Part shown: positions 1 through 6,993 of the stretch, piece by piece | Layout: each line of letters starts with the position of its first letter | Position numbering within the stretch: the stretch's first letter is position 1 | Assembly (NCBI GenBank): GCA_902605605.1 | Contig: CACLDI010000003.1 | Coordinates: 1 to 62,860 of the forward strand | From: an uncultured Pelagibacteraceae bacterium | Lineage (GTDB): Bacteria; Pseudomonadota; Alphaproteobacteria; Pelagibacterales; Pelagibacteraceae | Direction of reading: 5' to 3' | Length of the DNA: 62,860 nucleotides | Made by a program: the position numbers and the translations under genes | The notes under the pieces: model-generated | Told to the model about the DNA's origin: nothing | What the model saw: only the letters and a program-made list of their open reading frames with translations | Databases searched by the model: none

Positions 1-1117
1 CTTTTTGTTTTTGAGAAAATATTTTATTTTTAAGATGATTAGCAATAAAGCTGACTCTGTCTACTCCAATTGAGGCACCTGAACCGTCCATATCAACTCC
101 AAATCGAGAAGTGAGTTTAGAATATCTACCTCCTGATGCACAACTTATTCCTGAAATATCAATTGTTTTACCTTTGTCATCTTGTAATTTTAAATTTTGA
201 ATGTTTGTTTCTACTGCAAAAGAACTGTAGTAGGAAAGTCCCCTTTGGATATCCATAGATAATTCAATGAAATCAAAAAAGTCTCCAAAAGAAGCCTGAT
301 CTAAAAGTTTAGATAGTTCATCAATTCCCTCTAAAGATAAAGGATTGTTTAAAACTGATTTAAGCTCCTTTAAATCATTTATTTTCAAAAAATTTATTAT
401 TTCATCAATTTGTCCCCCTGAGAGTTCACATCCTTTTGTAAAAGCACCAGACTCATCCTTCCTGCCATTACCTAATAATTCTTTTACTGATTTTAGTCCT
501 AACCTAGATTTTTTGTCTATTGATCTTGAAATTTGTTGAATTTTTTTAGGGTCTGTTATCTTGAGATTATTAGTTATCAATCCCTGTATAATTTTTAAAT
601 TTGTAATACTTATTTTAAATTGGTCTTTTTTAAAGCCAATTTGTGTGAAAATATCTGCAATCAAATTACAGATCTCAGCATCAACTTGTGCTTGATTTGA
701 ATTTCCTAAAATATCAAAATCTGCTTGAAAAAATTCTCTTAGGCGCATGTTTGGCGATGGCTTTTCTTGTCTCCATACATTTCCCATCCTGTAATTTTTA
801 AAAGTGCTAGGTAAATCTCTATAATTTGCTGCTACAAAGCGGGTCATTTGGGATGTTAGATCGTATCGGAGCATCAATGTTTCTTTATCATTTTCAAATA
901 AAAAGACATCACTCATTGGATTAGATGAATCTTCTGACAAATAGGATCCAATTTGAGATGAAACTTCAAGGGATGGCTGACTAATTTCTTGATAGCCATA
1001 TCTTTGATAATTTTCCTCAATTATCTCAATAATTTTTTTTTTAATAGCTAAAAAATCACCACTCAGATCTCTAAAACCTGGACCTAGAATAGGTTTGATT
1101 TTGTTTTTATTATTCAT
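1..1117 (-). CDS. hisS: Histidyl-tRNA synthetase, C-terminus cut off by the window edge
   Basis: Charges tRNA-His with histidine (class II synthetase). About 372 codons are visible; the gene runs off the left edge, so the C-terminal anticodon-binding part is missing. The reading begins MNNKNKIKPILGPGFRDL. Class II motif 2 is visible as YRMGNVWRQEKPSPNMRLREF, shown here broken as YRMGNVWRQEKP then SPNMRLREFFQ; the histidine-binding stretch reads RGLSYYSS, followed by SGGRYSKL and SIGVDRVSF. The 'EKP' form of motif 2 resembles the divergent alphaproteobacterial HisRS rather than the E. coli form (from memory). The ATG at 1117 has a GGAGG nine bases upstream. tRNA-His lies 22 bp upstream on the same strand, so enzyme and cognate tRNA are probably co-transcribed. 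Being truncated, it is absent from ordinary complete-ORF lists. Confidence 0.9.
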   Translation of the reverse strand, partial: MNNKNKIKPILGPGFRDLSGDFLAIKKKIIEIIEENYQRYGYQEISQPSLEVSSQIGSYLSEDSSNPMSDVFLFENDKETLMLRYDLTSQMTRFVAANYRDLPSTFKNYRMGNVWRQEKPSPNMRLREFFQADFDILGNSNQAQVDAEICNLIADIFTQIGFKKDQFKISITNLKIIQGLITNNLKITDPKKIQQISRSIDKKSRLGLKSVKELLGNGRKDESGAFTKGCELSGGQIDEIINFLKINDLKELKSVLNNPLSLEGIDELSKLLDQASFGDFFDFIELSMDIQRGLSYYSSFAVETNIQNLKLQDDKGKTIDISGISCASGGRYSKLTSRFGVDMDGSGASIGVDRVSFIANHLKNKIFSQKQK

Positions 1118-1120
1118 TTA

Positions 1121-1139
1121 CAACGTCCTCCAAGACGTT
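1121..1139 (-). promoter_or_regulatory. hisS ribosome binding site in the loop of a small hairpin
   Basis: On the minus strand AACGTC and GACGTT can pair across a six-base loop, and the hisS Shine-Dalgarno GGAGG straddles the end of the loop and the start of the second arm. The element fills the whole gap between the tRNA-His CCA end and the hisS ATG. It could help tRNA 3' processing or modulate hisS translation; both are inference. Confidence 0.5.
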
Positions 1140-1214
1140 TGGTACCGACGGTAAGAATCAAACTTACGTTACCCGGACCACAACCGGGGGCCTTAATCAC
1201 TAGACGACGTCGGC
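1140..1214 (-). tRNA. trnH: tRNA-His (GTG anticodon), no encoded G-1, A73
   Basis: A 75-base cloverleaf with acceptor GCCGACG/CGTCGGT (G1-T72 wobble), D stem GTCT/AGGC, anticodon stem CCCGG/CCGGG with loop TTGTGGT (anticodon GTG), T stem GTAAG/CTTAC and an encoded CCA. The base before G1 is T, so the usual genomic G-1 is absent, and the discriminator is A73 rather than C73. This is the histidine identity variant known from a subset of Alphaproteobacteria. The T loop is TTTGATT (T56 instead of C56) and the D loop AGTGATTA aligns with A19 instead of G19. It sits just upstream of hisS. Confidence 0.93.
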
Positions 1215-1257
1215 ATCCTTTTTCCTTTTATATTATTTTTTGTGGATTTAAAATTGT

Positions 1258-1283
1258 ATTATAAATAATTGCCTACAGGCAAT
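1258..1283 (-). promoter_or_regulatory. Possible promoter for tRNA-His/hisS with an overlapping dyad
   Basis: A perfect -10 hexamer TATAAT lies at 1263-1258 on the minus strand, which would start transcription about 38 bases before tRNA-His. No good -35 is visible. A 6-bp inverted repeat, ATTGCC-TACA-GGCAAT (1268-1283), begins four bases upstream of the -10 and could be an operator. Confidence 0.35.
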
Positions 1284-1388
1284 GGAAACAGTTTCTGTGA
1301 GTACTTCTCAATATTTTTTTGAATGTTATATTTATAATCATGTGCAGCTTTTTAGACACAAATTCTTAATATGCAAGGCTAAAATGAC

Positions 1389-1423
1389 AAAGGACGCTTA
1401 CTTCCTTAGGTAAAACGTCCTTT
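1389..1423 (-). terminator. Probable terminator of the cold-shock gene
   Basis: Inverted repeat AAAGGACG...CGTCCTTT with a 19-base loop that has its own inner pairing (TTAC/GTAA), starting about 20 bases past the csp stop codon. On the minus strand the second arm ends in TTT but the T run is short, so termination is likely but not certain. Confidence 0.6.
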
Positions 1424-1444
1424 AAAATTTAAATAAATGTATTA

Positions 1445-1666
1445 TTAACCTTCCTTTTTAGATACGAGGTTTACTGCTGAAGGACCCTTTGGCCCATCTT
1501 CAACTTCAAAAGTCAGAGCATGACCTTCTTCTAAGTATCTCATACCTGCGGCTTTTACGGCGCTGGCATGTACGAAACAATCTTTTTCACCGTCAAGCCT
1601 CTCGATAAAACCATATCCCTTCTTTTGAGAAAACCATTTGATTTTACCCTCAAGTTTTGTGCTCAT
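1445..1666 (-). CDS. Cold-shock protein (CspA family)
   Basis: A 73-residue single cold-shock domain (OB fold) that binds single-stranded RNA/DNA and melts RNA structure in the cytoplasm. RNP1 is KGYGFI at residues 16-21 and RNP2-like CFVHAS at about 30-35, where many homologues have D/N-V-F-V-H. Length matches the usual 67-75 residues. An AAGGA lies about ten bases before the ATG. It is a single-gene unit: tRNA-Phe lies 137 bp upstream, and a hairpin terminator follows. The 137-bp leader is AT-rich; SAR11 csp genes may be constitutive or temperature-controlled, and nothing in the sequence decides this. Confidence 0.93.
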   Translation of the reverse strand: MSTKLEGKIKWFSQKKGYGFIERLDGEKDCFVHASAVKAAGMRYLEEGHALTFEVEDGPKGPSAVNLVSKKEG

Positions 1667-1803
1667 CTTATACTTGTCCTTATGTTGTTTTATTTCTTAA
1701 TAAGTTATTTTTAATTTAGATAAAATACAATATGAAAAAATGATTGAATACTTTAAATATTAATTAATTCGTGAAAGATAAAAGGTGTGATTTGAGAACG
1801 TTT

Positions 1804-1878
1804 TGGTGGTCGTGGTTAGAATCGCACTAACGACACATACCTTTTCAGGGTACTGCTCTACTACTGAGCTACACGACC
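1804..1878 (-). tRNA. trnF: tRNA-Phe (GAA anticodon) with an unusual elbow
   Basis: 75 bases. Acceptor GGTCGTG/CACGACC, D stem GCTC/GAGC, anticodon arm GTACC-CTGAAAA-GGTAT (anticodon GAA), variable loop GTGTC, T stem GTTAG/CTAAC, A73 and encoded CCA. All stems pair. The T loop is TGCGATT, so position 55 is G rather than the near-universal T (pseudouridine target). The seven-base D loop AGTAGTA aligns with A18-G19 instead of G18-G19, so both partners of the 18-55 contact differ. It lies 18 bases after the infA stop and is probably cut from the tail of that operon transcript. Confidence 0.92.
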
Positions 1879-1896
1879 ATGTCAAAAATAATGTTT

Positions 1897-2115
1897 CTAT
1901 CCACGAAACGTTATTCGTCCTTTTTTTAAATCGTACGCCGAGACGTCGACAGTAACTTTATCACCTTGAAGTACTCTTATTCTATTTTTGCGAAGCTTGC
2001 CGCTCGCATGTGCGACTACTTCATGTCCGTTCTCTAAAGTCACTCTGAACATAGCATTCTTAAGAAGTTCTGTTACTACTCCTGAAAAGGTAAGAATATT
2101 TTCTTCTTTAGGCAA
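1897..2115 (-). CDS. infA: Translation initiation factor IF-1
   Basis: 72-residue S1-type OB-fold protein that occupies the ribosomal A site during initiation. The family signatures NAMFRV, LENGH and RKNRIRV are all present, and the length is standard. The start is TTG at 2115-2113, two bases after the hisD stop; a GGAG inside the last hisD codons sits 11 bases before it. No ATG fits the family N-terminus (M-P-K-E-E). It is the last protein gene of the dcd-murA-DUF2948-hisD operon and is followed by tRNA-Phe. Confidence 0.96.
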   Translation of the reverse strand: MPKEENILTFSGVVTELLKNAMFRVTLENGHEVVAHASGKLRKNRIRVLQGDKVTVDVSAYDLKKGRITFRG

Positions 2116-2117
2116 TT

Positions 2118-3395
2118 TTAGTTATTCTCCATTCTTTTTTTTATCGACCTACTATGGCCCAATAAATTTTCAAATTGACTCAACAAATAGGCACTTTTTC
2201 CAAACTTTGCAACTCCTTTTTTACTAAGCTGGTTGTAGCTTGTTGATGTAATAAAGTCTTTTACTCCTAAGCCTGATGAAAATTTAGAACTCCCATGTGT
2301 TGGAAGTGAGTGCTGTGTTGGCCCATAATCACTTAATGCCATACTACTATATGGGCCAACGCAAATACTTCCTGCTATAATATTATTATTTAAATATTTC
2401 TTATAATTTTTTAATAAAATTTCTATATGTTCTGGAGCAATGTGGCTTGTTATCTTTATTATATCTTTATCTTTTTTAACATAAATTATAGCAGCATTAT
2501 CATTTAAACTTTTACTTGCAATTTTTTTTCGCGGTAAATCTTTCAATTGATTGCTAATTGATGATCTTACTTTTTGAATTAAATTTTTATCTTTGGTTAA
2601 CAATATGGACATCGAACCTTTATCATGTTCATTTTGAGCAAGCATACTAGAAGCAACTATATCGGGAGAAGTACTTGCATCTGCCCAGCATAATATTTCG
2701 CTAGGACCCATATTAGCTGACTCTATTCCACACAACCCCTCTAAAAAAACCATTTTTTTTGCAAGAGCCACCCATTTCGAACCGGGCCCAACTATTTTAT
2801 TTACACTTTTAACCTTAGGTGTTCCATTTGCTAAAGCCATTATTGCTGATGCTCCGCCAAGACTATATGACTCTGTGATACCTAATATAGACGCAGCGTA
2901 ATAAACAGCACCATTAAGTTTTCCATTTATTCTTGGCGTACAAAGGACTATCCTTTTAACACCTGCAATTATAGCTGGTGTAGCACACATGATTAATGTT
3001 GATGGTAAATTTCCAGGAACATAACAACATGCACTATTAATTGCCTTGTTCTTATAATAAAATTTATTATTTAATTTATCTTTAAAATAAATATCTTTTG
3101 GCATTTGTTTTTTATGCCATTCCTTTACTCTTACATAAGTTTGGTCTATTGCTTTTTTAACTTTTGGGTCTAATGATTTAATTACTTGCTCTATTTCTGT
3201 TTTAGTAGGGATGATTTTCGAATTATTATTAAACTTTCGTTCATAGTATACTAGAGCTTTATCTTTATTTTTTCTGACATTATTGATTATTTTTTCCACT
3301 ATTTTAAGAGTTGATTTATCAATTTTGTTTCTTTTATTAATAATTTTATCTAACTCAGAATAAAAGTTTTTATTTTCACTATTTAAAATTTTCAT
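2118..3395 (-). CDS. hisD: Histidinol dehydrogenase
   Basis: Catalyses the last two steps of histidine synthesis (histidinol to histidine, two NAD+). 425 residues, family-typical. Zinc/catalytic landmarks: GPSEI at 230-234, AQNEHD at 253-258 (Gln and His ligands), APEH in the later region, SDYGP then QHSLPT near residue 360. The nucleotide-binding loop reads [12 protein letters not shown] near 125-136, three residues shorter than the usual YVPGG-x-A-x-x-P/F-S form. The ATG overlaps the preceding DUF2948 stop (TAATG), indicating coupling. The position between DUF2948 and infA matches alphaproteobacterial hisD rather than the related sulfonate dehydrogenase HpsN. Confidence 0.92.
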   Translation of the reverse strand: MKILNSENKNFYSELDKIINKRNKIDKSTLKIVEKIINNVRKNKDKALVYYERKFNNNSKIIPTKTEIEQVIKSLDPKVKKAIDQTYVRVKEWHKKQMPKDIYFKDKLNNKFYYKNKAINSACCYVPGNLPSTLIMCATPAIIAGVKRIVLCTPRINGKLNGAVYYAASILGITESYSLGGASAIMALANGTPKVKSVNKIVGPGSKWVALAKKMVFLEGLCGIESANMGPSEILCWADASTSPDIVASSMLAQNEHDKGSMSILLTKDKNLIQKVRSSISNQLKDLPRKKIASKSLNDNAAIIYVKKDKDIIKITSHIAPEHIEILLKNYKKYLNNNIIAGSICVGPYSSMALSDYGPTQHSLPTHGSSKFSSGLGVKDFITSTSYNQLSKKGVAKFGKSAYLLSQFENLLGHSRSIKKRMENN

Positions 3396-3787
3396 TAATT
3401 TTTAATTTCGTTCTGGTCTTCTAATAAAATTTCCAATGCTTCTACCACAAGTGTTATATGTGCATTATTTTTAAACATGAGGTTTATTTCATAATCATTG
3501 TTATTTTTCAAATAATCTATTGCCATTAGCTCTATTATCAATTCTTTATTTTTTTGATCAATATTCTTTGCTTTTACTTTTATGACATCATTAAATCTTA
3601 AAATACTGTTAATACGTTTATCCTCTTGACTGGTCTCTACTTTTGTGCGCTCTATTGATAATAAAAAAACTTTATTTGAAAGAAGATATTTAATATCAGC
3701 TACTCTTATTTTTGCACCCATACTACAAGCAGAGATAACCTGTAGACCATCTAAATCTGAAGCAATTATTTGTGGGCGATATTCCAT
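3395..3787 (-). CDS. DUF2948 family protein
   Basis: 130 residues, soluble, no signal or membrane segment. Recognised as the conserved alphaproteobacterial protein of unknown function (DUF2948) that sits between murA and hisD; the N-terminal part contains the characteristic ISACSMGAK segment. Both ends overlap neighbours by TAATG junctions (murA stop/its ATG, its stop/hisD ATG), so it is translationally coupled. No catalytic motif is visible and its role is unknown. Confidence 0.8.
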   Translation of the reverse strand: MEYRPQIIASDLDGLQVISACSMGAKIRVADIKYLLSNKVFLLSIERTKVETSQEDKRINSILRFNDVIKVKAKNIDQKNKELIIELMAIDYLKNNNDYEINLMFKNNAHITLVVEALEILLEDQNEIKN

Positions 3788-5061
3788 TAATTTAATCTTC
3801 TTATACTAGCACCAACTTTGTTTAACTTTTTTTCAATACTTTCATAGCCCCTGTCGCAGTGATAAATACGGCTTACAACTGTAGTACCTTTAGCAGAAAC
3901 TCCTGCTAATATTAATGCTGCAGAGGCTCTTAAATCACTCGACATTACTTCTGCACCGATAAAATTTGTATTTCCTTCTATCACTGCTTTATTTTTTTTA
4001 ATTAAAATTTTAGCACCCAATCTTTGAAGTTCCATAGCATGCATAAATCTACTTTGAAAAATATTTTCAGTAATTGAGCTTCTTCCACTCGCTTTACACA
4101 ATAAAACCATGAATATTGGTGCAAGATCTGTTGGAAATCCAGAATATTCTTTTGTAACTAGATGTTTTATTTTTGTAATTTTTTGTGGACCTTTTATGTG
4201 AATTGTATCTTCAACCGTTTTAATTTTAGCTCCAGTTTTTTTTAATAAATCTAATTCAGTCTTAATTAGACTGGGATCAAAACCTTTAATTAATAAATTT
4301 CCTTTATTTAAAGTAGCAGCTACACAAAAAGTACCTGCTTCTATTCGATCTCCCATAACAGTATAGTTGGTTTCTTTTAATGAGTTTACTCCTATAATTT
4401 GACATATTCTTTTTCCAACCCATTTTATATTTGCACCTGCACTGTTTAAAAAATTAATTAAATCGACAACTTCCGGTTCTGTAGCTACGTTGTGGAGAGT
4501 TGTTTTTCCATTAGATAAAATGGAAGACATTATTAGGTGTTGCGATGCGCCAACGCTAATAGTTTGAAATTTTAAAGTTTTTCCTTTTAATTTTCCATTT
4601 GATTTTGCGTATATATATCCTCCTTTTTTAATTTTATATTTCATTCCAAGCTTTTGCAAAGCACTCAAGTGAAGATTTATCGGTCTACCTGAATTTCCAT
4701 TTAAAACACAACCTCCAGGAAAACTTACAATTGATTTTTGATATTTTGAAACTAAAGGACCAAGAACCAAAATGCCAGCTCTCATCGTTTTGAGTAGCGA
4801 ATAAGATGCGAAATATTTTTGTTTTTTTGTTTTAGTTATTCTAACTTTTTTTTTATTATTAAAAAATTCAATTTTTGAGCCTAAAGATTTTAACAGATTG
4901 AGCATTGTGTCGATATCTCTTACCCTTGGTAAGTTTTGAATTACTACTGGCTTATCAAATAAGAGTGTAGAAGCAAGAATCGGAAGTGCTGAATTTTTAC
5001 TTCCTGAGATTAAAACTTGCCCCTTTAAAATACTAGGACCTTTAATCACAAATTTGTCCAT
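3787..5061 (-). CDS. murA: UDP-N-acetylglucosamine 1-carboxyvinyltransferase
   Basis: First committed step of peptidoglycan synthesis: transfers enolpyruvate from PEP to UDP-GlcNAc. 424 residues, two-domain EPSP-synthase fold. Landmarks: SGSKNSALP near residue 20, catalytic Cys118 in FPGGC, DRIEAGTF, FPTDLAP, ENIFQSRFMH and DLRASAAL near the C-terminus. Between Cys118 and the substrate-contacting Arg the loop reads GGCVLNGNSGRP, three residues longer than the usual GGC-x-I-G-x-RP. The catalytic Cys is kept, so fosfomycin sensitivity is not excluded. Three bases separate it from dcd upstream; it overlaps DUF2948 downstream. Confidence 0.95.
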   Translation of the reverse strand: MDKFVIKGPSILKGQVLISGSKNSALPILASTLLFDKPVVIQNLPRVRDIDTMLNLLKSLGSKIEFFNNKKKVRITKTKKQKYFASYSLLKTMRAGILVLGPLVSKYQKSIVSFPGGCVLNGNSGRPINLHLSALQKLGMKYKIKKGGYIYAKSNGKLKGKTLKFQTISVGASQHLIMSSILSNGKTTLHNVATEPEVVDLINFLNSAGANIKWVGKRICQIIGVNSLKETNYTVMGDRIEAGTFCVAATLNKGNLLIKGFDPSLIKTELDLLKKTGAKIKTVEDTIHIKGPQKITKIKHLVTKEYSGFPTDLAPIFMVLLCKASGRSSITENIFQSRFMHAMELQRLGAKILIKKNKAVIEGNTNFIGAEVMSSDLRASAALILAGVSAKGTTVVSRIYHCDRGYESIEKKLNKVGASIRRLN

Positions 5062-5064
5062 AAG

Positions 5065-5622
5065 TTATTTTATCTTGGCAACCTGAATGGATGTTTGTCC
5101 TTGATATTTTCCGTTTTTTGATTTGTAAGTTGTTTCGGGGTCAGTATCTGATTTAAAAAATAAAAATTGAGCTATACCTTCATTAGAATAAATCTTGGCA
5201 GGATTTGGGGTAGTGTTGCTCATCTCGATCACAATATTACCTTCAAAAGAATTTTCAATTGGAGTAACGTTAACTATTACGCCACAACGAGCATAAGTGC
5301 TCTTACCTACACATATACAAAGAACATTTTTAGGGATACGAAAATATTCAACAGTCTTTCCAAGAACAAAACTATTTGGAGGTATGATGCAATATGGGCC
5401 TTTTTTCTCTACAAAATTGTCTTCCGAAAAGTTTTTTGGATCTACTAAAGAGTTATTTACATTCGTAAAAATTCTATACTCGTCCGATAAGGAAACATCG
5501 TATCCCATAGACGACAATCCTTTAGAAATTGTTCCTTTGGAGACTTGTTCTTCAAGAAAGGGCTCTATCATATTGTGTTCTTTACACATTTTTTTAATCC
5601 AAGAGTCTGGCTGAATAGACAT
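5065..5622 (-). CDS. dcd: dCTP deaminase
   Basis: Deaminates dCTP to dUTP for thymidylate synthesis. 185 residues, family length for the proteobacterial trimeric enzyme. Visible blocks: SIQPDSWI at the N-terminus, [11 protein letters not shown] in the middle, the catalytic-Glu stretch [10 protein letters not shown], and [10 protein letters not shown] near the C-terminus. Its ATG overlaps the stop of the 33-residue gene before it (TAATG), and murA follows after three bases. Confidence 0.95.
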   Translation of the reverse strand: MSIQPDSWIKKMCKEHNMIEPFLEEQVSKGTISKGLSSMGYDVSLSDEYRIFTNVNNSLVDPKNFSEDNFVEKKGPYCIIPPNSFVLGKTVEYFRIPKNVLCICVGKSTYARCGVIVNVTPIENSFEGNIVIEMSNTTPNPAKIYSNEGIAQFLFFKSDTDPETTYKSKNGKYQGQTSIQVAKIK

Positions 5623-5723
5623 TATTTAGCTTTCTTCTTTGTCTTCTTTTGAAAAAGTTTTCTTTTTTTTAAGTTTTTTCTAAGAGCCAAGCTTAAGCGC
5701 TCATTTTTTTCTTTAGAACTCAT
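5622..5723 (-). CDS. 33-residue basic protein, alphaproteobacterial 'ALRxNLKxRK' type
   Basis: A tiny gene that starts at ATG 5723-5721 and stops at TAA 5624-5622. It encodes [10 protein letters not shown] then [20 protein letters not shown]. The [10 protein letters not shown] core matches a small protein I recall next to murA/dcd-type genes in other Alphaproteobacteria (ALRANLKRRK form). Both junctions are TAATG overlaps: its ATG shares bases with the upstream 99-residue gene's stop, and its stop with the dcd ATG. That double coupling is the strongest evidence that it is translated. Basic and probably helical; function unknown. Confidence 0.75.
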   Translation of the reverse strand: MSSKEKNERLSLALRKNLKKRKLFQKKTKKKAK

Positions 5724-6022
5724 TATTTGTCTGGATTCGTAATTGCCTCAAGAGACAATGGTTTGGAGGTATCTAATGCTTGTTCTTTGGGCTCTTCTTT
5801 TTTTCCTATACCTTCTTTTGCTAATCGCTCAGCTTTTTTAGCTTTTTTTTCAGCAAGTCTTTTTTCTTTTTTTGCTTGCTTTTCCATTAATTTATTACCC
5901 TTATTTGCCCCATAGGTATAATGGATACCCATAGCGTTCGCAATATTACCGTTATAATGGTAAAACTCCTCTTCAAGAAGACAATCATTTTTATCTAAAA
6001 CTATTTTGGTATAAATTTTCAT
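5723..6022 (-). CDS. Hypothetical protein with a charged Lys/Ala/Glu helix
   Basis: 99 residues, not assigned to a named family. Residues 1-40 look globular (KIYTKIVLDKNDCLLEEEFY); residues 45-75 are a highly charged Lys/Glu/Ala stretch (KQAKKEKRLAEKKAKKAERL) predicted to be a long helix or coiled coil; the tail is disordered and acidic. No signal peptide. It is first in the operon that continues with the 33-residue gene, dcd, murA, DUF2948, hisD and infA, so the operon promoter should lie at 6023-6094. Confidence 0.75.
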   Translation of the reverse strand: MKIYTKIVLDKNDCLLEEEFYHYNGNIANAMGIHYTYGANKGNKLMEKQAKKEKRLAEKKAKKAERLAKEGIGKKEEPKEQALDTSKPLSLEAITNPDK

Positions 6023-6094
6023 AGCTATAAACTTTCAAATTATTTATAAACTAAATTAATAATATGGCAATATTATAGCTTTTATATTAAAAAC

Positions 6095-6170
6095 GCCCTT
6101 GTAGTTTCTAATGATAAAACAGGCCATTGGTAATGGTCAGTTTCGGGTTTGATTCCCGACGAGGGCACCA
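6095..6170 (+). tRNA. trnT: tRNA-Thr (GGT anticodon) with a divergent D arm
   Basis: 76 bases. Acceptor GCCCTTG/CGAGGGC, D stem GTTT/AAAC, anticodon arm GGCCA-TTGGTAA-TGGTC (anticodon GGT, A37 as expected for Thr), four-base variable loop, T stem TCGGG/CCCGA, A73 and encoded CCA. The nine-base D loop CTAATGATA has C where A14 is expected and aligns with G18-A19; the T loop TTTGATT has T56 instead of C56. The stems and CCA argue for a working gene. It is convergent with the membrane-protein gene that starts three bases after the CCA. Confidence 0.88.
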
Positions 6171-6173
6171 TAA

Positions 6174-6908
6174 TTAATTTTTATAAAATATCTTTCTTAA
6201 AAAAATACTCACTAAGATTAAACTAAAGAATGCTACAAGCGGAATGTAAATATCTGGTGAAAAGATAATTTGAGTAATACCAGGAACTTCAGAGTTTTGA
6301 TCAATAATTTTTTCTAAACCACTTCCTATTGAGGTAATTAAAAAAGCACCAGGTACTACGCCAATCAGTGTTGAAAAAAAGTAATTCTTTAATTTTACAT
6401 CAAATAAGGTTGGTAAAAGACATTGTAACTGCCAAGGAATACCACCAACCATACGATAAAACAGTAAATAAATAAATTCTGATTTTTTAAATTTAGTTTC
6501 CAATTTTTGGTATTTATTCAAAAATTTTTCTCTAATAAGATCTTTAAGGAAATAATTTCCAAAGACATATAATAATGTTGCACCAATACTTAATCCAATT
6601 ACAACAAGTAAAGTGCCGATCCATTTACCAAATATAAATCCACCTATCAAGGCGATGGGGCTACCGAAGCCAAGTAGGGGGAAACACCAAACAACCGTCA
6701 GCACTAAAAAAATTATAGAAATAAATAATAAGTTAGAATTTTTAAGTTCAGCAAAATATAATCTGTTTTCTCTTATAAATTCATATGAGGTAAGTTCCTG
6801 AATGCTAAATTTAGAGAAGAAAAAAAATAAAAATAAACTTATTAATATTAAATAAGCTAAACCTATAAATAATTTAAATTTGTTTGATTTTTCCATACTT
6901 AATGACAC
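6174..6908 (-). CDS. TVP38/TMEM64 (VTT domain) inner-membrane protein
   Basis: 244 residues, about six hydrophobic segments. The VTT/DedA-like core is visible: GSPIALIGGFIFG in the first half and YRMVGGIPWQLQ...GVVPGAFLITSIG in the second, the paired re-entrant-loop motifs with conserved Gly, Arg and Pro. Such proteins are inner-membrane transporters or lipid scramblase-like proteins; the substrate is not predictable here. MSLSMEKS offers two starts four codons apart (6908 or 6896). It is divergent from rpmH and convergent with tRNA-Thr. Confidence 0.85.
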   Translation of the reverse strand: MSLSMEKSNKFKLFIGLAYLILISLFLFFFFSKFSIQELTSYEFIRENRLYFAELKNSNLLFISIIFLVLTVVWCFPLLGFGSPIALIGGFIFGKWIGTLLVVIGLSIGATLLYVFGNYFLKDLIREKFLNKYQKLETKFKKSEFIYLLFYRMVGGIPWQLQCLLPTLFDVKLKNYFFSTLIGVVPGAFLITSIGSGLEKIIDQNSEVPGITQIIFSPDIYIPLVAFFSLILVSIFLRKIFYKN

Positions 6909-6993
6909 TTTAATGTTAAATCTTCTATTTGCTATTTTTTTTATTGCTAATATAAAAGTGCAAAATTAATTAAATATAAAATAAAGTAATATT

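Noticed and set aside
1232-1242. DnaA-box-like TTTGTGGATTT near tRNA-His
   Set aside because: Only a partial match and alone. There is no cluster of boxes, no AT-rich unwinding element and no hemE/dnaA nearby, so no origin is claimed.
1216-1444. Possible small RNA in the 229-bp gap between tRNA-His and csp
   Set aside because: Apart from the csp terminator and the promoter/dyad near tRNA-His, I see no stable fold or T run that would define an RNA.
1804-1878. tRNA-Phe as a pseudogene because of its odd elbow
   Set aside because: All four stems pair fully, the anticodon loop is normal and CCA is encoded; changes at 18 and 55 look paired rather than random decay.
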